Part shown: one piece after another, positions 47,307 to 58,467 of the stretch
Layout: each line of letters opens with the position of its first letter
How positions within the stretch are numbered: the stretch's first letter is position 1
DNA from: Cladorhizidae sp. MBARI D1340-BT2
Lineage: Eukaryota; Porifera; Demospongiae; Poecilosclerida; Cladorhizidae
DNA: 64,000 nucleotides
Reading direction: 5' to 3'
NCBI GenBank assembly: GCA_028752905.1
Contig: JAQNBH010000073.1
Coordinates: 1-64,000 of the forward strand
Notes under the pieces: model-generated
What the model was told of the DNA's origin: nothing
Database searches by the model: none
Seen by the model: the letters and a program-made list of their open reading frames with translations, nothing else
Made by a program: the position numbers and the translations under genes

Positions 47307-47713
47307 TTATCTAGCTGTGGGCATGGCTAATCAAATTACAATAAGAAAGTTTTTTAAAAATGTTGTTTGTGTATGTTGCAGATATCATTTGGAGGACTAT
47401 ATACCCCTAAATTATAAGACCATAAAGTTAACTCAGAGCTTCAGAGACGTCTGAAGTTGAAAACACTTTTCCAATTCGTTATGAAAATTACTTTCAACTG
47501 ATGTCATCAAATGATCTGGGGGGTTCCCTTGATCAACTTCACTGCTTTTATCCAACGCTTCGACTGGAATACTTCGGTCTTCATCGCCATGGAGACAAAA
47601 GTCTTCCAAATGAAATGTTGGCAATAAGCTGTATTACAGTTGCCATGCCTCCGCACACTCAGAGCCTGTAGGTCCTCCCTCTCTCCCACACACTCAGAGC
47701 TCCATCATTGATA
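47307..47713. other. unique sequence, no gene supported
   Basis: A minus-strand frame at 47433-47689 is open in two registers ('HGNCNTAYCQHFIWKTF') but has no domain or splice support that I can recognise. Confidence 0.35.
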
Positions 47714-47889
47714 GGACCCTTTACCTATCAAAATAGGGTAATTTCCTTGGCAGAATATTTCATGCACTTCATGGTGAGAGAAGACTACAATAGCAAACCC
47801 TTCACCAACTTTGTGAGGGAGGGGCTCACAGTACTACATGTTTCATGTACTACTGTGAGTCCCACCCACACCAAGTTGGTAAAGGGTCC
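47714..47889. mobile_element. 176-bp fold-back MITE with GGACCCTTTACC ends
   Basis: Begins GGACCCTTTACC (47714) and ends with its exact complement GGTAAAGGGTCC (47889). The centre is a second hairpin, 'ctcacagtactacatg' against 'catgtactactgtgag'. Non-coding. Related ends occur at 46750, 46936, 47214-47306 and 52679. Confidence 0.75.
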
Positions 47890-48495
47890 ACTCACGAGAC
47901 ATACATTTCATGAGGAACATACTATCCACAATGTGAACACACCCTCTCAGCATGGCTCTAGAGATATCACTCCTAGTATTGTGAATTGTACTGGACCATT
48001 AGCTAGCTAGTGATTTCTATTCCCATGCCCTGTTTCCCTACTTTAATAAGGCTAAAAGGACAACTTGCATCCAGCACCTGCAACTATGCCATGAATCACT
48101 CCACCTCATAGCAATAGTAGAGCACAATCTTCCTGAGAACATGACCAGCTATATTATATGCCAAGACTTCATATATGCCAAGACTTCAGCACCTCCCACA
48201 ACAAAACACACCTGCTAATTTTGAGTCTCTGTGGTGCAGTTGCTCGCCAGAGACACTCTCCCAAATTACCTTATACAATGGGTGCTGTCTATTCAAACCA
48301 CACCTTACTCCTGAAGAATTTGCTATTGTTAATTTTTCCCCTTCCCAAACTGAAAAGAGGCTCAGTCATCAGACACACATGCAGCAAATGCACCATGAAT
48401 CTTTCCCCACAATAATTATTACAGATGGATTGCCTCAAGGAAACTATCCTCCATACAGTAATGATAGCAACATTAATTACAAAGGCAGTATAATA
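47890..48495. other. unique sequence, no gene supported
   Basis: A 116-codon plus frame at 48175-48525 runs into the hAT end and shows no domain. 'catatatgccaagacttc' is locally duplicated near 48165-48185. Confidence 0.4.
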
Positions 48496-48503
48496 GTGGT
48501 GCT

Positions 48504-50193
48504 CAGAGGTGGAGGAAGCTATTGAAAGTATATAGGGGGGGCACAGTATTAAATCATATTAAATCATCCCCCCCCCCCCCCCCTCCTCCTCCTCCTCAGG
48601 AGCATAGGGGTCAATACAAAATTAACATACTGTAAACTACTGCAAGTGCAAGACCAAATTTGAGAGGGGAGCCCCAAGATGCATTTCTCAGCAAAATTTA
48701 ATTACTATTGTAATAATCAAGTTTTGGGGAGGGGGGGGGCCTCCTGTCTACACCCCTGCTCCTCTCCAGTGTTATGGTTACATTTGTCACATGATACTAT
48801 ATAGCTATTTACTATTTGTTATATCCAGGTTAACTGTGAAACCTACAAACCTACTCCAGACTGGACCATGGATCATAATATTGTATGGACTGAAGATGGA
48901 CGTTAATTTTATATATAGCTATAGCTATATATTTTGTTAATTATGCTGCAAGGTCATTTTACATTAATGAGATGATTATATTAATAACAAAATGCCGAAG
49001 TAAACAAATAAAACAAATCTTTAAACATGTAAAAACATCAGTGAGGCTATTGTTGCCTACCAAAGCCAAGTTTCCCACATTTGTAAAATATTAAATGTCC
49101 AACCTCAGTCCAGAGTATATACATGTTTTATAGTTACCCTAATAGTTACCCTTATTAGGCTACAAAAAAGACATACAAATCTATCGAGCAGCAAATTTTA
49201 TTCCAATATTCAATATAGTCAGTAACACAAATGATCCAAAATAATTCATCCACTTTGTGTTAGCAGACGTAAACAAATGAGCAATTTCTGTTAGATCCAG
49301 GACATCTGTTTCCTCTTTGTTTGCATCAACAATAAAATGTTACGCTCTTCGGTCATGGTGGATCTGCCTCCTTATGTCCACAAATACCCAGGCCTTGTCG
49401 CAGCAAGAATTGTAGACTAGATAGCTGTTTAACAATAGTCTATTCTCTGATTGTGTCTTCACAGCTTGCGGTTCCAGTTTATCGATCACACTAGGAGCCT
49501 GGAAACATTTGAGTCTAAGTACAACCTCTTTATGGCACTCACTAACTTGATGACGCTCGAATCTTTCCCGTGCTTTCTTCCAGTTGCTGAATCCATCAAT
49601 TATAAATGCATCTTCATACTTTTTAGTCATAGTCAGTAGGCCTTTGTTGTTGCCTTGAAGACAATACAGGCAGAAAATTTGCACAAAAATGAATCCATTT
49701 GAAGTCTTTGTACCATCTGGGATTTAAAAACCGGAACTTCTGTGCAACTTTCTGTCTGGTAGAACAAGGTTGATATGGAATTGACTCTTCCACCACACTA
49801 CAACACACACTTGTGCAGGGTAAGCCTTTCCAGACCCTATTTAAAGACAAAAAAGGTTTACAGTGATACTCAGCTAGCTGTAGTTTAGCTATCGATATCA
49901 AGTGTATCAAATAGTTGCAGACAAATAAAACTTACTCAGTTGACTGAGATGATGTCTCGATGTCAGCTTCATCAGCATCTGCTTTATCAGCATCTGCCTC
50001 GCTAAGGTCACTGCCAAAATCTAAAGATGGTGAATGTCTTTTTCTGGGACGAAGTAACTCGTTGCCGGACTCAAGCTCTCAACGCATCTTCCCTCCTTTT
50101 TCATCACGCACGCAATGTGGGGGAATGCCCCCACATAGAGAATATTGTGGGGGCACGTGCCCCCCCCCCCCCCCCCCCGTTCCACCGCCTCTG
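48504..50193 (-). mobile_element. hAT-type transposon derivative, 1690 bp, with 8-bp TSD
   Basis: Perfect 8-bp target duplication GTGGTGCT at 48496-48503 and 50194-50201. Terminal inverted repeats: CAGAGGTGGAGGAA on the left and the complement of CAGAGGCGGTGGAA on the right. Both 'CAGAGG' tips and 8-bp duplications are hAT hallmarks. Carries only the N-terminal exons of a transposase on the minus strand, so it is non-autonomous. It has poly-C/G runs close to both ends (48568 and 50160-50178). Confidence 0.9.
49340..50060 (-). pseudogene. N-terminal exons of a TTF-zinc-finger hAT transposase
   Basis: Exon A (about 50060-49936) encodes an acidic Ser/Asp/Ala-rich run ('SEADADKADADEAD') ending at donor GTAAGT (49935). 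Exon B starts after acceptor 'tttaaatag' at 49836 and encodes a TTF-type zinc finger. 'WYKDFKWIHF' and 'FCLYCLQGNNKGLLTMTKKY' are followed by 'DAFIIDGFSNWKKARERFER' and 'HQVSECHKEVV'. A one-base frameshift sits near 49682. The dimerisation and catalytic regions are absent. In intact relatives this domain binds DNA ahead of an RNase H-like core. Confidence 0.7.
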
Positions 50194-50201
50194 GTGGTGC
50201 T

Positions 50202-50479
50202 CATAGGCTCTAATTATAAATGGTTGTGGTCTACTAACACTTTCTATCTTGTTTCTATTGCATAGTCAAGCAACTGCTTACAAGAAGTTACGTGCACTTT
50301 AACTCTAGAATTACCCAATCATACATGCCACACTTTACCATATATATTACTAAAGGAGACACATGTCCCTAAGCATAATTATGCTCACACACACACACAC
50401 ACATACACACACACATAGATACATGCATCATATGTCCCTATGTATTTAATATACACACATAGATACTTGCATCATATGT
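50202..50479. other. unique spacer with (CA)n
   Basis: Contains (AC)n around 50388-50415 and a diverged duplicate 'atagatacatgcatcatatg' / 'atagatacttgcatcatatg'. No gene. Confidence 0.5.
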
Positions 50480-50862
50480 CCTTATACACAGTTACTTATT
50501 ATAGGTATACATGGTTATAAGACTTCTGCAAGTGTAGCAAAACCTGCAGCTTAATACAGTGCGACCTCACTTATTATAGGTATACATGGTTATAAGATTT
50601 CTGCAAGTGTAGCAAAATCTGCAGCTTAATACAGTGCGACCTCACTTATTATAGGTATACATGATTATAAGACTTCTGCAAGTGTAGCAAAACCTGTAGC
50701 TTAATACAGTACAACCTCACTTATTATAGGTATACATGGTTATAAGACTTCTGCAAGTGTAGCAAAACCTGCAGCTTAATACAGTGCAACCTCACTTATT
50801 ATAGGTATACATGGTTATAAGACTTCTGCAAGTGTAGCAAAACCTGCAGCTGTATTTATTTC
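50480..50862. repeat. 78-bp minisatellite, about 5 copies
   Basis: The unit contains 'ttattataggtatacatggt', 'tataagacttctgcaagtgt' and 'cagcttaatacagtgcgacc'. 'TACAGTGCGACCTCAC' resembles pogo/Tigger-type ends. The last unit merges into the 3' end of the hAT relic. Confidence 0.9.
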
Positions 50863-52628
50863 TAGCACGTTATATAGTTTACACTCAAGTTGGTTTACTG
50901 AGAATCTTCTTCTAAGAAAAAAGAGGACCTGCAGGAAATCTCTGCATTTTTACTTGTAGCTATTGAATAGCATTTGATTAGCCCTCCATTTATCAGTGCA
51001 AATGCTTCCACATATTTGAAAGTGGTTGTAGCTGATCCTCTACCAAGGCTCTTAATACATGAAGCTCATGCAGAACTTCCTTTGCTGCATTCATATAGTC
51101 CAGAGACAGGGAGGTTTAAAAACCTGCACCGAGGTTGCTAGTGAAAGATTTCCAGCCTCTTCTATTCTATTTATGCAATAAGCAAGCTAGCTAGCTATAT
51201 TTACAAGAGACTTGTTATCTGCTTGCTGGGGTTTACTGCCTGAGGTAACGATTCACACACTTCAGCAAGCTGAGCCATCATGTGGGGCAATGCTTCAAAA
51301 TCACCCCTGGCTCAGTGGTGAAAAGTGAACACCTTAGGATGACAAATTGCTGCTCTCTTGCTGCTATGGAAGTAGTAGAATATGTCGATGAAGAGCTGGT
51401 CAATGTTCACTGGGAGTACCTTCAAACCAGCTTTGACTGTTAAATCAGCCAAATGGCAGATGCAACCAACATCATACAAAGTTGGGATCTCATCCTTAAT
51501 CACACCTGACCTCACTCCTTTCATAACATTGGTGGTATCAGACATGAAAGACACTGCATTGTCAAAGCTGAGCCCATTCTTATTAGTCAGTGACTCCTTC
51601 AAGGCTTGAAACAAGTTGGTAGCTATATCAATGTTCACAACAGGCATATCCAAGAATCTCGTCCGTACTTCACCTACCTGTTGATCAAGAAGCCTCAAAA
51701 GAATTATGCAAGACTTATCCCTTGTCATGGGATTCATCAATCATCAAAGAGAATGGACAACTTGACATTGACTCCATAAATCTCTGTGTGAAGTAAGGAG
51801 CAAGAGCTTTCTTCACTATGGCGGTGGTTTTGGTGTGGGAACAGGATAATTTCTTTGCAATTTCAGAGTCTGGGAACATCTTGCTGAAAAGCTTGGTGGC
51901 ATGGTCACTAGACAGAAAGGATATGTTGTGCTTAGCAACAAATGTAGCCCACCTGACCTCTGCTTCGATTACTTGATCACTTCTCTGATGTTGGAAGAGA
52001 GGAATAGTTGATAGCACAGCCTTTGACATATCCTTATGTTTCTTGTTCTTGAGGTGAGATGTGACATCATTACGGCCACCATGGGTAACACCAAAGTCGA
52101 TTGCACACAGAGTACATCGGGCATACAAGTGACGGCAAGACTACTGACATTACTATTGCATTGAACACAAGCAGCACACTGTACCCATGATGTTATTATT
52201 TACCCTGTATTTGCTGTATTCCATGCTTACTTACTTTGTCATTATATATTTTTTATTTATACCTTTGAAACTCTTGCCTATCCCTATCCCCTGAAATTCT
52301 TTGATCCATTTATTGCTCTGCAATTATCACTCAGAAGTTTCACGTGAGTGCCGCACCTCCAATCGAAACAAGGTCAAAGGTTGTTCGCTGGAGCCGTAAT
52401 TGTTTATCTGAAGTTTTTCTCTGCTAAAAAGTGTCCTGTTTTTGTTGCTTTACGAGTGTTAAAGGACTAAACTGAACAAGCTTGAGACTGCAGTGGCCAT
52501 CTAAGCGAGTGGAAGCGCAAGGTGCGCGTAGCTGTAAATTCCGGGACATTTCCGGGACAGGGACACCACCGGGACAAGGCTCAAAATTCCGGGACTGTCC
52601 CGGCCATTCCGGGACGGTTGGCAACTCT
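50863..52628 (-). pseudogene. BED-type hAT transposon relic
   Basis: The minus-strand 5' end at 52628 carries 'CAGAGTTGCCAACCGTCCCG', a hAT-like tip. The transposase is read from 52128. A BED-like zinc finger 'CTLCAIDFGVTHGGRNDVTS' is followed by 'HLKNKKHKDM' (C-x2-C...H-x4-H). The core has Asp in 'FSLMIDESHDKG', then a one-base frameshift near 51725, then 'DKSCIILLRLLDQQVGEVRT' and the second Asp in 'SFMSDTTNVMKGVRSGV'. 'VGCICHLADLTVKAGLKVLP' follows. Past 51312 the frame decays, to 'ALVEDQLQPLSNMW' near 51020. The TIR partner was not found, so the 3' end is uncertain. Confidence 0.7.
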
Positions 52629-53139
52629 GGGTTTCTATGCTGCGACGACTTTTTAAGGTGACTAATAATCTGTGGACAAGACCCTTTACCGATTCACTGC
52701 GTACATTATAGTTGGTAAAGTATCGTCGTTTCTTGTTGGAGGATTGGTGCCCCAGGAAGCTTTACATTTTTCTCAGCCAAGTATGATCTGGAGCCACCAG
52801 TTAGGGTCGGCGTGCGGGTCGGCGTGCGGTAGGGAATCGCGAGACTAATACGCTGGAACTACAAAATTACTCACCGCGCGAACATGGACATTTCACTACT
52901 CTCGCATTGCCGATCCTTTTCCTTTTCCCCATGGTAAGTGGAAAAGGGTCGTGCATTCAAGTGAGCACTGAGTTACGGCTGAGAGGAAGTTTGCAACAAG
53001 GTCTTTGGAATTGCTTGAGTTAGAGAAAGAAGCAGAGGAACAGCAGAATTAGATGTACCTTACCGCACGGCTGGAAGACCCAAAGCAATTGGAAGCTAAG
53101 GAAGTGTGCATCCAGAAGTTACAGGTGAGATATCTATGA
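52629..53139 (+). other. unique sequence with a possible broken coding exon
   Basis: 52885-52933 reads MDISLLSHCRSFSFSPW and ends at ATG|GTAAGT. 52985-53127 reads a Glu-rich helix, 'RKFATRSLELLELEKEAEEQ', then a stop, then 'LTARLEDPKQLEAKEVCIQK' up to CAG|GTGAG. The two look like exons of a coiled-coil protein, but the stop at 53048 argues for a pseudogene. 52679-52723 is a small fold-back with gaccctttacc ends. Confidence 0.3.
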
Positions 53140-53371
53140 ACCAACTCTCAGTTGACACCACGATATATTACAATAAATCAACTTGAAATTTAATCAAGTT
53201 TATTATTGAGAAGGTCATTATAATAAGATTATAGCCAGGTAGCTTGGTTGCAATAGTCATAGGTTCTCAATGAACTCGCAGTTGACATGATAACATTACA
53301 ATAACCTTCTCAATAATCAACTTAACATTTCACGTTAATTATTGAGAAGGTTACTGTAAAGTCATAGGTTG
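53140..53371. mobile_element. two copies of the palindromic 'caatgaactc' MITE
   Basis: 'ccaactctcagttgacacc' and 'ttattattgagaagg' (53146-53222) form one copy. 'tctcaatgaactcgcagttg', 'ttacaataaccttctcaata' and 'aattattgagaaggttactg' (53266-53360) form a second, with self-complementary arms around 'cttaacatttcacgttaa'. Confidence 0.65.
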
Positions 53372-53384
53372 TGAGTTTTTGACA

Positions 53385-53805
53385 GTTGTTAGAGAGACAG
53401 TGGTTAGAGAGACAGTGGTTAGAGGGACAGTGGTTAGAGAGACAGTGGTTAGAGAGACAGTGGTCAGAGAGACAGTGGCTAGAGAGACAGTGGTCAGAGA
53501 GACAGTGGTCAGAGAGACAGTGGTCAGAGAGACAGTGGTTAGAGGGACAGTGGTTAGAGAGACAGTGGTTAGAGAGACAGTGGATAGAGAGACAGTGGTT
53601 AGAGAGACAGTGGTTAGAGGGACAGTGGTTAGAGAGACAGTGGTTAGAGAGACAGTGGTTAGAGAGACAGTGGATAGAGAGACAGTGGTTAGAGAGACAG
53701 TGGTTAGAGAGACAGTGGTTAGAGAGACAGTGGTTAGAGAGACAGTGGTTAGAGAGACAGTGGTTAGAGAGACAGTGGTCAGAGAGACAGTGGTTAGAGA
53801 ACTTG
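53385..53805. repeat. 15-bp minisatellite, about 28 copies
   Basis: Unit 'gttagagagacagtg', with gtc, gat, gct and aggg variants. Because 15 is a multiple of three, every frame stays open and gives 'VVRET' or 'LERQW' repeats. Not evidence of a protein. Confidence 0.95.
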
Positions 53806-53997
53806 TAGAGACCTCATTCCAACCTCAGAGGTTGCCCACTTCCTTCACTCCTCAAGTTTTAGTCATGGAAGTGACTGCCTCTCATTCATTATTGTTTGGT
53901 TCTGCTTCTCTGTAGCACTTTTTAATCATCAATAATTGTGTGGTAGATACTGGGCCTCATGCAGAGGAAAGGGGGTTGGAATGGTGGGAGATCCTGG
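53806..53997. other. unique sequence
   Basis: No gene; joins the 15-mer to the 31-mer satellite. Confidence 0.4.
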
Positions 53998-54452
53998 TTG
54001 TGTGGTCTTCCAGTAGATCATTATTGGGTTGTGTGGTCTTCAAGTAGATCATTATTGGGTTGTGTGGTCTTCAAGTAGATTATTATTGGGTTGTGTGGTC
54101 TTCAAGTAGATTATTATTGGGTTGTGTGGTCTTCAAGTAGATCATTATTGGGTTGTGTGGTCTTCAAGTAGATCATTATTGGGTTGTGTGGTCTTCAAGT
54201 AGATTATTATTGGGTTGTGTGGTCTTCAAGTAGATCATTATTGGGTTGTGTGGTCTTCAAGTAGATTATTATTGGGTTGTGTGGTCTTCAAGTAGATCAT
54301 TATTGGGTTGTGTGGTCTTCAAGTAGATTATTATTTTGGGTTGTGTGGTCTTCAAGTAGATCATTATTGGGTTGTGTGGCCTTCAAGTAGATCATTATTG
54401 GGTTGTGTGGTCTTCAAGTAGATTATTATTGGGTTGTGTGGTCTTCAAGTAG
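53998..54452. repeat. 31-bp satellite, left part
   Basis: Unit 'gggttgtgtggtcttcaagt' plus 'agatcattatt'. About 15 copies before the transposon at 54453, which splits the array. It continues at 62417. Confidence 0.97.
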
Positions 54453-54709
54453 GGGTCATTCCATGTCAATTCAACCAGTTTTTAGAAAAGTCCCCGGGTG
54501 ACCCTCTCAGAATTCAACCATTTTTGGCATGTATGTGCTACAACGTATATTATGAAGCTATGCAAAATTTGGGGGCAAAATATTGAATATTTTGGATGAT
54601 ATGACCCTTAAATCATGTCTGGGCGGTGCAAATTTCGCGGACTTTTTTTCGCGTATTGATTTTTTGGTCATATTCAAGAGCCTGTAACTTTTGATCCGGA
54701 AGAGGTTAA
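54453..54709 (+). repeat. left TIR, outer part
   Basis: Inverted copy of 62160-62416. The clearest difference is in the first 45 bp ('tttttagaaaagtccc' against the complement of 'ggggtcccc'). It contains the TTAA (54706-54709) used by piggyBac. Confidence 0.9.
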
Positions 54710-54941
54710 CCGATTAAACGCCGTAAGCGCCATATGGCGCGAGACCTTACATCCTTCGCCACACAAAAATATATAAAATGAACCGTTACGAGCTAACAGC
54801 CCCGGTTGGGTTCTGCACATGCCTAGTAGACTAGAGAACGTCACAAAAATGATTATTTCCGGTTGATGCATCGTGCAACAAAAATCCTGCGGTTGAACGC
54901 CATTTTTGTTGGTCGAGCTTTTTTTTTTTAACTGCTCAAAG

Positions 54942-55107
54942 ATGCTCTCCTGTGAGGACGTTATTTCTCAACTTTTAGCCGACGATTCTGGCGATTCTGG
55001 GTCAGATTCATTTGGGGAAGAAGGTGAAGACATCTATGCATACCGAGGAAACACTCTGGATCCAGTTGCTCTAAGAGAAGAGGCGTGCTTGGATGGACTT
55101 CTCGATT
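54942..55107 (+). CDS. piggyBac transposase, exon 1
   Basis: ATG at 54942, chosen over an in-frame upstream ATG at 54906 because the region before it is a poly-T run and the N-terminus MLSCEDVISQLLADDSGDSG fits the family. Acidic Ser/Asp/Glu-rich, as usual for piggyBac N-termini. Ends at donor GAT T|GTAAGT (55107/55108). The intron of 259 bp ends in 'tttcctacag' at 55366 and the frame continues exactly into exon 2. Confidence 0.75.
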
Positions 55108-55366
55108 GTAAGTTTCTTCTAACCTTAGCGCTTCATAGCCTTTGTTTACCATAGTCAACTGAGAGTGTACTATTGCCAAATACTAGCTTATTCTGTTGGT
55201 ATTCCAAATTCAGACAGGATAGTTATAGAAAAAAAGTTATAGCTAAGAGTGTAGGTTGGAGTTGTTGAGTTGTTGATTTTCATTTGAATTTGAATTTACA
55301 AATGTTGACCACAAACTTGATATATATATCTTGTTTTTCCCACCCTCCCCACTACTTTTCCTACAG

Positions 55367-57258
55367 CATCAGATGATGAGAGTGGAGATGAGGCATCTAT
55401 GACTCCTTTTGTTACATTGGAGGATGAGGAAGCCTTGCCTGAAGTCTCTACAGGGCGTAGGAACACGACTGGTGCTGGAGTTGTGCGAGGGAGAGGCGGG
55501 CGAGGGAGTACTGGCCGAGGGAGAGGCGGGCGAGGGAGTACTGGCCAAGGGGGAAGCAGCTCAAGTGGTAGTGGAGTCGTAAGTGTTGCTAGTGGTCCTC
55601 CAAAAGGTACTGGTAGTAGGCGGGCCAGAGGTTATAGGCGTGTGCGAGCATCTGGCACTGGTTCTGTCCGAGCATCTGGCACTGGTTCTGCCCAAGCATC
55701 TGGCACTGGTTCTAGGCTAACTGAGGTCACAGGTAAGTGGGAAATAAAGGAGCCAACTCCTTTGAAATTGGACTATACAGCAACAGCTGGTCCAACTTCT
55801 TCATTGCTTGGTGCATCAAGTACATTTTTAGATGCATTTTACCTTTTTTTTACTCTTGAAGTGTGGGAACTCCTAGTAGCAGAGACGAACAGTTACGTTT
55901 CTAGGATGGCTAGTCTCTCCAGGCCATGGGTAGATACTAATATAGAGGAAATGAAAGCTTTTGTAGGAATGTTGATAATAATGGGAGTTTCCACACTTCC
56001 ATACTTAGAATTGTACTGGTCCACTAATCACTCGGATTTGTCTGGATCTTTGGTTCGTAAAGTAATGCCTAGGACTCGGTTTTTGGAGCTAATGCGTTAT
56101 GTACATGTAAATTCTATTGATGGTTTGTTGGTTACAAAGGGTAACCTGAATTATGATCGGCTTTATAAGGTAAGGAAGTTATTAGATTTGATTACTCCTA
56201 AGTTTGAGAGTGAATATACTTTGCATCAAGAGCTTAGTATTGATGAAGCTATGATTCCCTTTCAAGGTAGGCTTGGCTTCAAACAGTATATGAAGGACAA
56301 ACCAATAAAATGGGGGATAAAAGTGTTTGTCCTTTGTGATGCTAGGAATGGGTACATTTATCGGTTGCAGATTTATACAGGTAAGAACGTGGAAGTAGCT
56401 GATAAAACTGGTTTGTGTAGTAGAGTTGTTTTAGATTTGTTAGAAGGATTAGAACATAAGAACTTCCATGTGTACATGGACAATTATTATACTAGTCCTA
56501 ATTTATTTCAAACGCTTACAAGTAAAGGCTTTGGTGCATGTGGTACAGCTAGGTATACTAGGAGGAACTTTCCTCCAGATTTAGTAACAAAAGCTTCGAT
56601 TAGAAATAGAGGTTATTATGATTATAGGTCTAATGGTGCACTCCTGGCTTTAGTTTGGGTAGATAAACGGTCAATCTACATGATAACTAATATACATCCC
56701 GCGGAAAATAATTTAGTACCTCCTACTGTAAAAAGGCGCAAAATTGATGGTTCTAGAGAGGATCTGCCATGTCCCCCATGTTTGCCTGATTATCAGTCAT
56801 TCATGAGAGGTGTGGACAGAGCAGATCAGAGAATAGGCTACTATAATTTGGGTAGAAAGTCTAGGAGATGGTGGAAAAGGGTTTTTTCGTATTTGATAGA
56901 AGCTTGTTTATTGAATTCATTTATTTTGTTTTCTTCTGTCCGAGCTCCAATATCAGTAAGGAAGGGTAATTATCTAGAAGCTAGGATTGTTCTAGCTAAA
57001 TCTTTGATTGGTTCTTTCTCTTCTCGGCAGCGTGCAGGTCAACGTTGTAGTCAGGCAAATAGTCAGCTAGATCGCCTCAATTTAAAACTAGGTCATTTCC
57101 CACAGTGCTGTGCAAAGAAGCGCTGTGTAGTTTGCATTTGTAAAGGTTACAGGCATGAGGCAAGGTCCCAGTGTTGTTTTTGTAAGGTTCCTTTGTGTGG
57201 TGGATCAACAGGCCGTGACTGTTTTCGTAAATACCATACCTTGGTGGACTATCAGTAA
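55367..57258 (+). CDS. piggyBac transposase, exon 2 (catalytic core and C-terminal zinc finger)
   Basis: With exon 1 this gives about 685 codons and no stop, close to the usual piggyBac length. After a Gly/Arg/Ser-rich linker (repeated 'GRGSTG', 'RASGTGS') comes the DDE core: Asp in 'LSIDEAMIPFQGRLGFKQYM', Asp in 'NFHVYMDNYYTSPNLFQTL', Asp in 'QSFMRGVDRADQRIGYYN'. The C-terminus is a Cys-rich zinc finger ('CCAKKRCVVCICKG', 'CCFCKVPLC'), the domain that binds the element ends. It excises and inserts DNA at TTAA and acts in the nucleus. Neighbouring TIRs and flanks are intact, so this copy could be functional or recently active. Confidence 0.9.
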
Positions 57259-57984
57259 TGTTTATGCACCCCTCCTTTCTGTGCTTCTCTCTTGTTCCCT
57301 GCTCCTTCGTCTACTTCTCTCTTGTTCCCTGCCCCTTCGTCTACTTCTCTCGTTCCCTGTCCCTTCGTCTACTTCTCTCGTCTCTCCAGTATTCAAGTGT
57401 TATTCTTATCCTGGTATCTCATGTTTGTGTAGAATAAAAACATGGTGAAATATCATGCCGGAGACCAAGCAAGCTATACCCAAGACTGAGCAAGTTCTAC
57501 TCTACCCGTGACAGCAAGACCGGAGCTCTACCCAAGACACTCCCTTACATAATTGTGTTTTATATTATGGTTTTATTCTAGTATAATATATGTGTTAGCA
57601 TTTTCACTCTCTTATAATTTGTTTTTTGTATTATTATTTGTTAGCATTTTGATGGGGAAAACAACCCACTGGCTTTGCATATGGTAGAGGGTTTGTAAAT
57701 AGATGCTCCATCTTGTGTTGGCATTATAATGTGTGTAGTGTGAAAATATGAAAATATTCACCCCCAAGAAGATGACAAGGTTTTATAATGCTGGTTAGTT
57801 CTGCCCAGTTGGTAAGGAAGGCTCGATTTTTTTACAGGAAGTAGAGCTATCATGTGGCTTAATATGACCCAAGTTTCATGGGTGGAGTCCCTGCAGAACG
57901 GAAGATATAAAAATAATAAGTAAAATACCTCGTTAATTCATGAATAATTTGCCCGCGGGTACTAGGAATACGGCGTGTAATCGG
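57259..57984 (+). other. 3' non-coding part of piggyBac
   Basis: A short 23-28 bp tandem ('cttctctcttgttccctg', 57285-57375) follows the stop. The remainder is AT-rich and leads to the right TIR, with 'aataaaaac' at 57433 as a possible poly-A signal. Confidence 0.6.
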
Positions 57985-57988
57985 TTAA

Positions 57989-58467
57989 GCTCTGAAATTT
58001 TCAGGATTTGTTCATCTCACACTCTGCTATAAGGAGATGTCAACATAAGATGATTTATGTATACTTTTTTGTGGTACTGATCAAATCAAAAAGGATGATT
58101 TCACCAATAATAATGCTTGCGAACCAATGTTTGGCCACCAACCAGGCAAAAACTAACTGCTAGAATCCCTTGTAACTTTGTATACAGCATCTCTAGCACC
58201 CTGTTCACTAGTGTGTATAATATGAAGTCTCTGATTCCTACAACTTCTGAGATATAGGCATCCCTATTTGCAAAAAATGAAATTATAATACAGTTTCAAC
58301 CACAATTTTCGTTCGTTATGTGGGATAGGTCATACTATAAAATGTATTATCTCACAAGAAAGAGTACAATTTACTCTTTCATTAGATATCAAACATATCT
58401 TGCTTCCGTAAAGCCTTCAGTAACTAATTGATAATTGAAAAAGAGACATTGTTATCATTTGTGACAT
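57989..58467 (+). repeat. left TIR, inner part
   Basis: Inverted copy of 61690-62156, with scattered substitutions and short indels. Has 'cttgtaactttg' and 'atgtgggataggtcatac' in common. The TIR ends where similarity stops after 'gtgaca'. Confidence 0.9.

Larger units (their letters stand above)
54710..57984 (+). mobile_element. complete piggyBac element, 3275 bp
   Basis: TTAA on both sides (54706-54709 and 57985-57988). Termini CCGATTAAACGCCGTA and the complement of CCGATTACACGCCGTA (one mismatch in 16). The right TIR of the host element keeps the uninterrupted site ('cctcttcc' next to TTAA and 'gctctgaaa'), which proves the insertion point. It contains a two-exon transposase that appears intact. 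Confidence 0.95.

Noticed and set aside
47433..47689. Minus-strand frame pair as a host gene
   Set aside because: Open in two registers but no recognisable domain, splice sites or homologous neighbour.
53379..53915. 178-codon frame of VVRET repeats as a structural protein
   Set aside because: A 15-bp unit keeps all frames open; another frame is equally long, and there is no splice, start or domain support.
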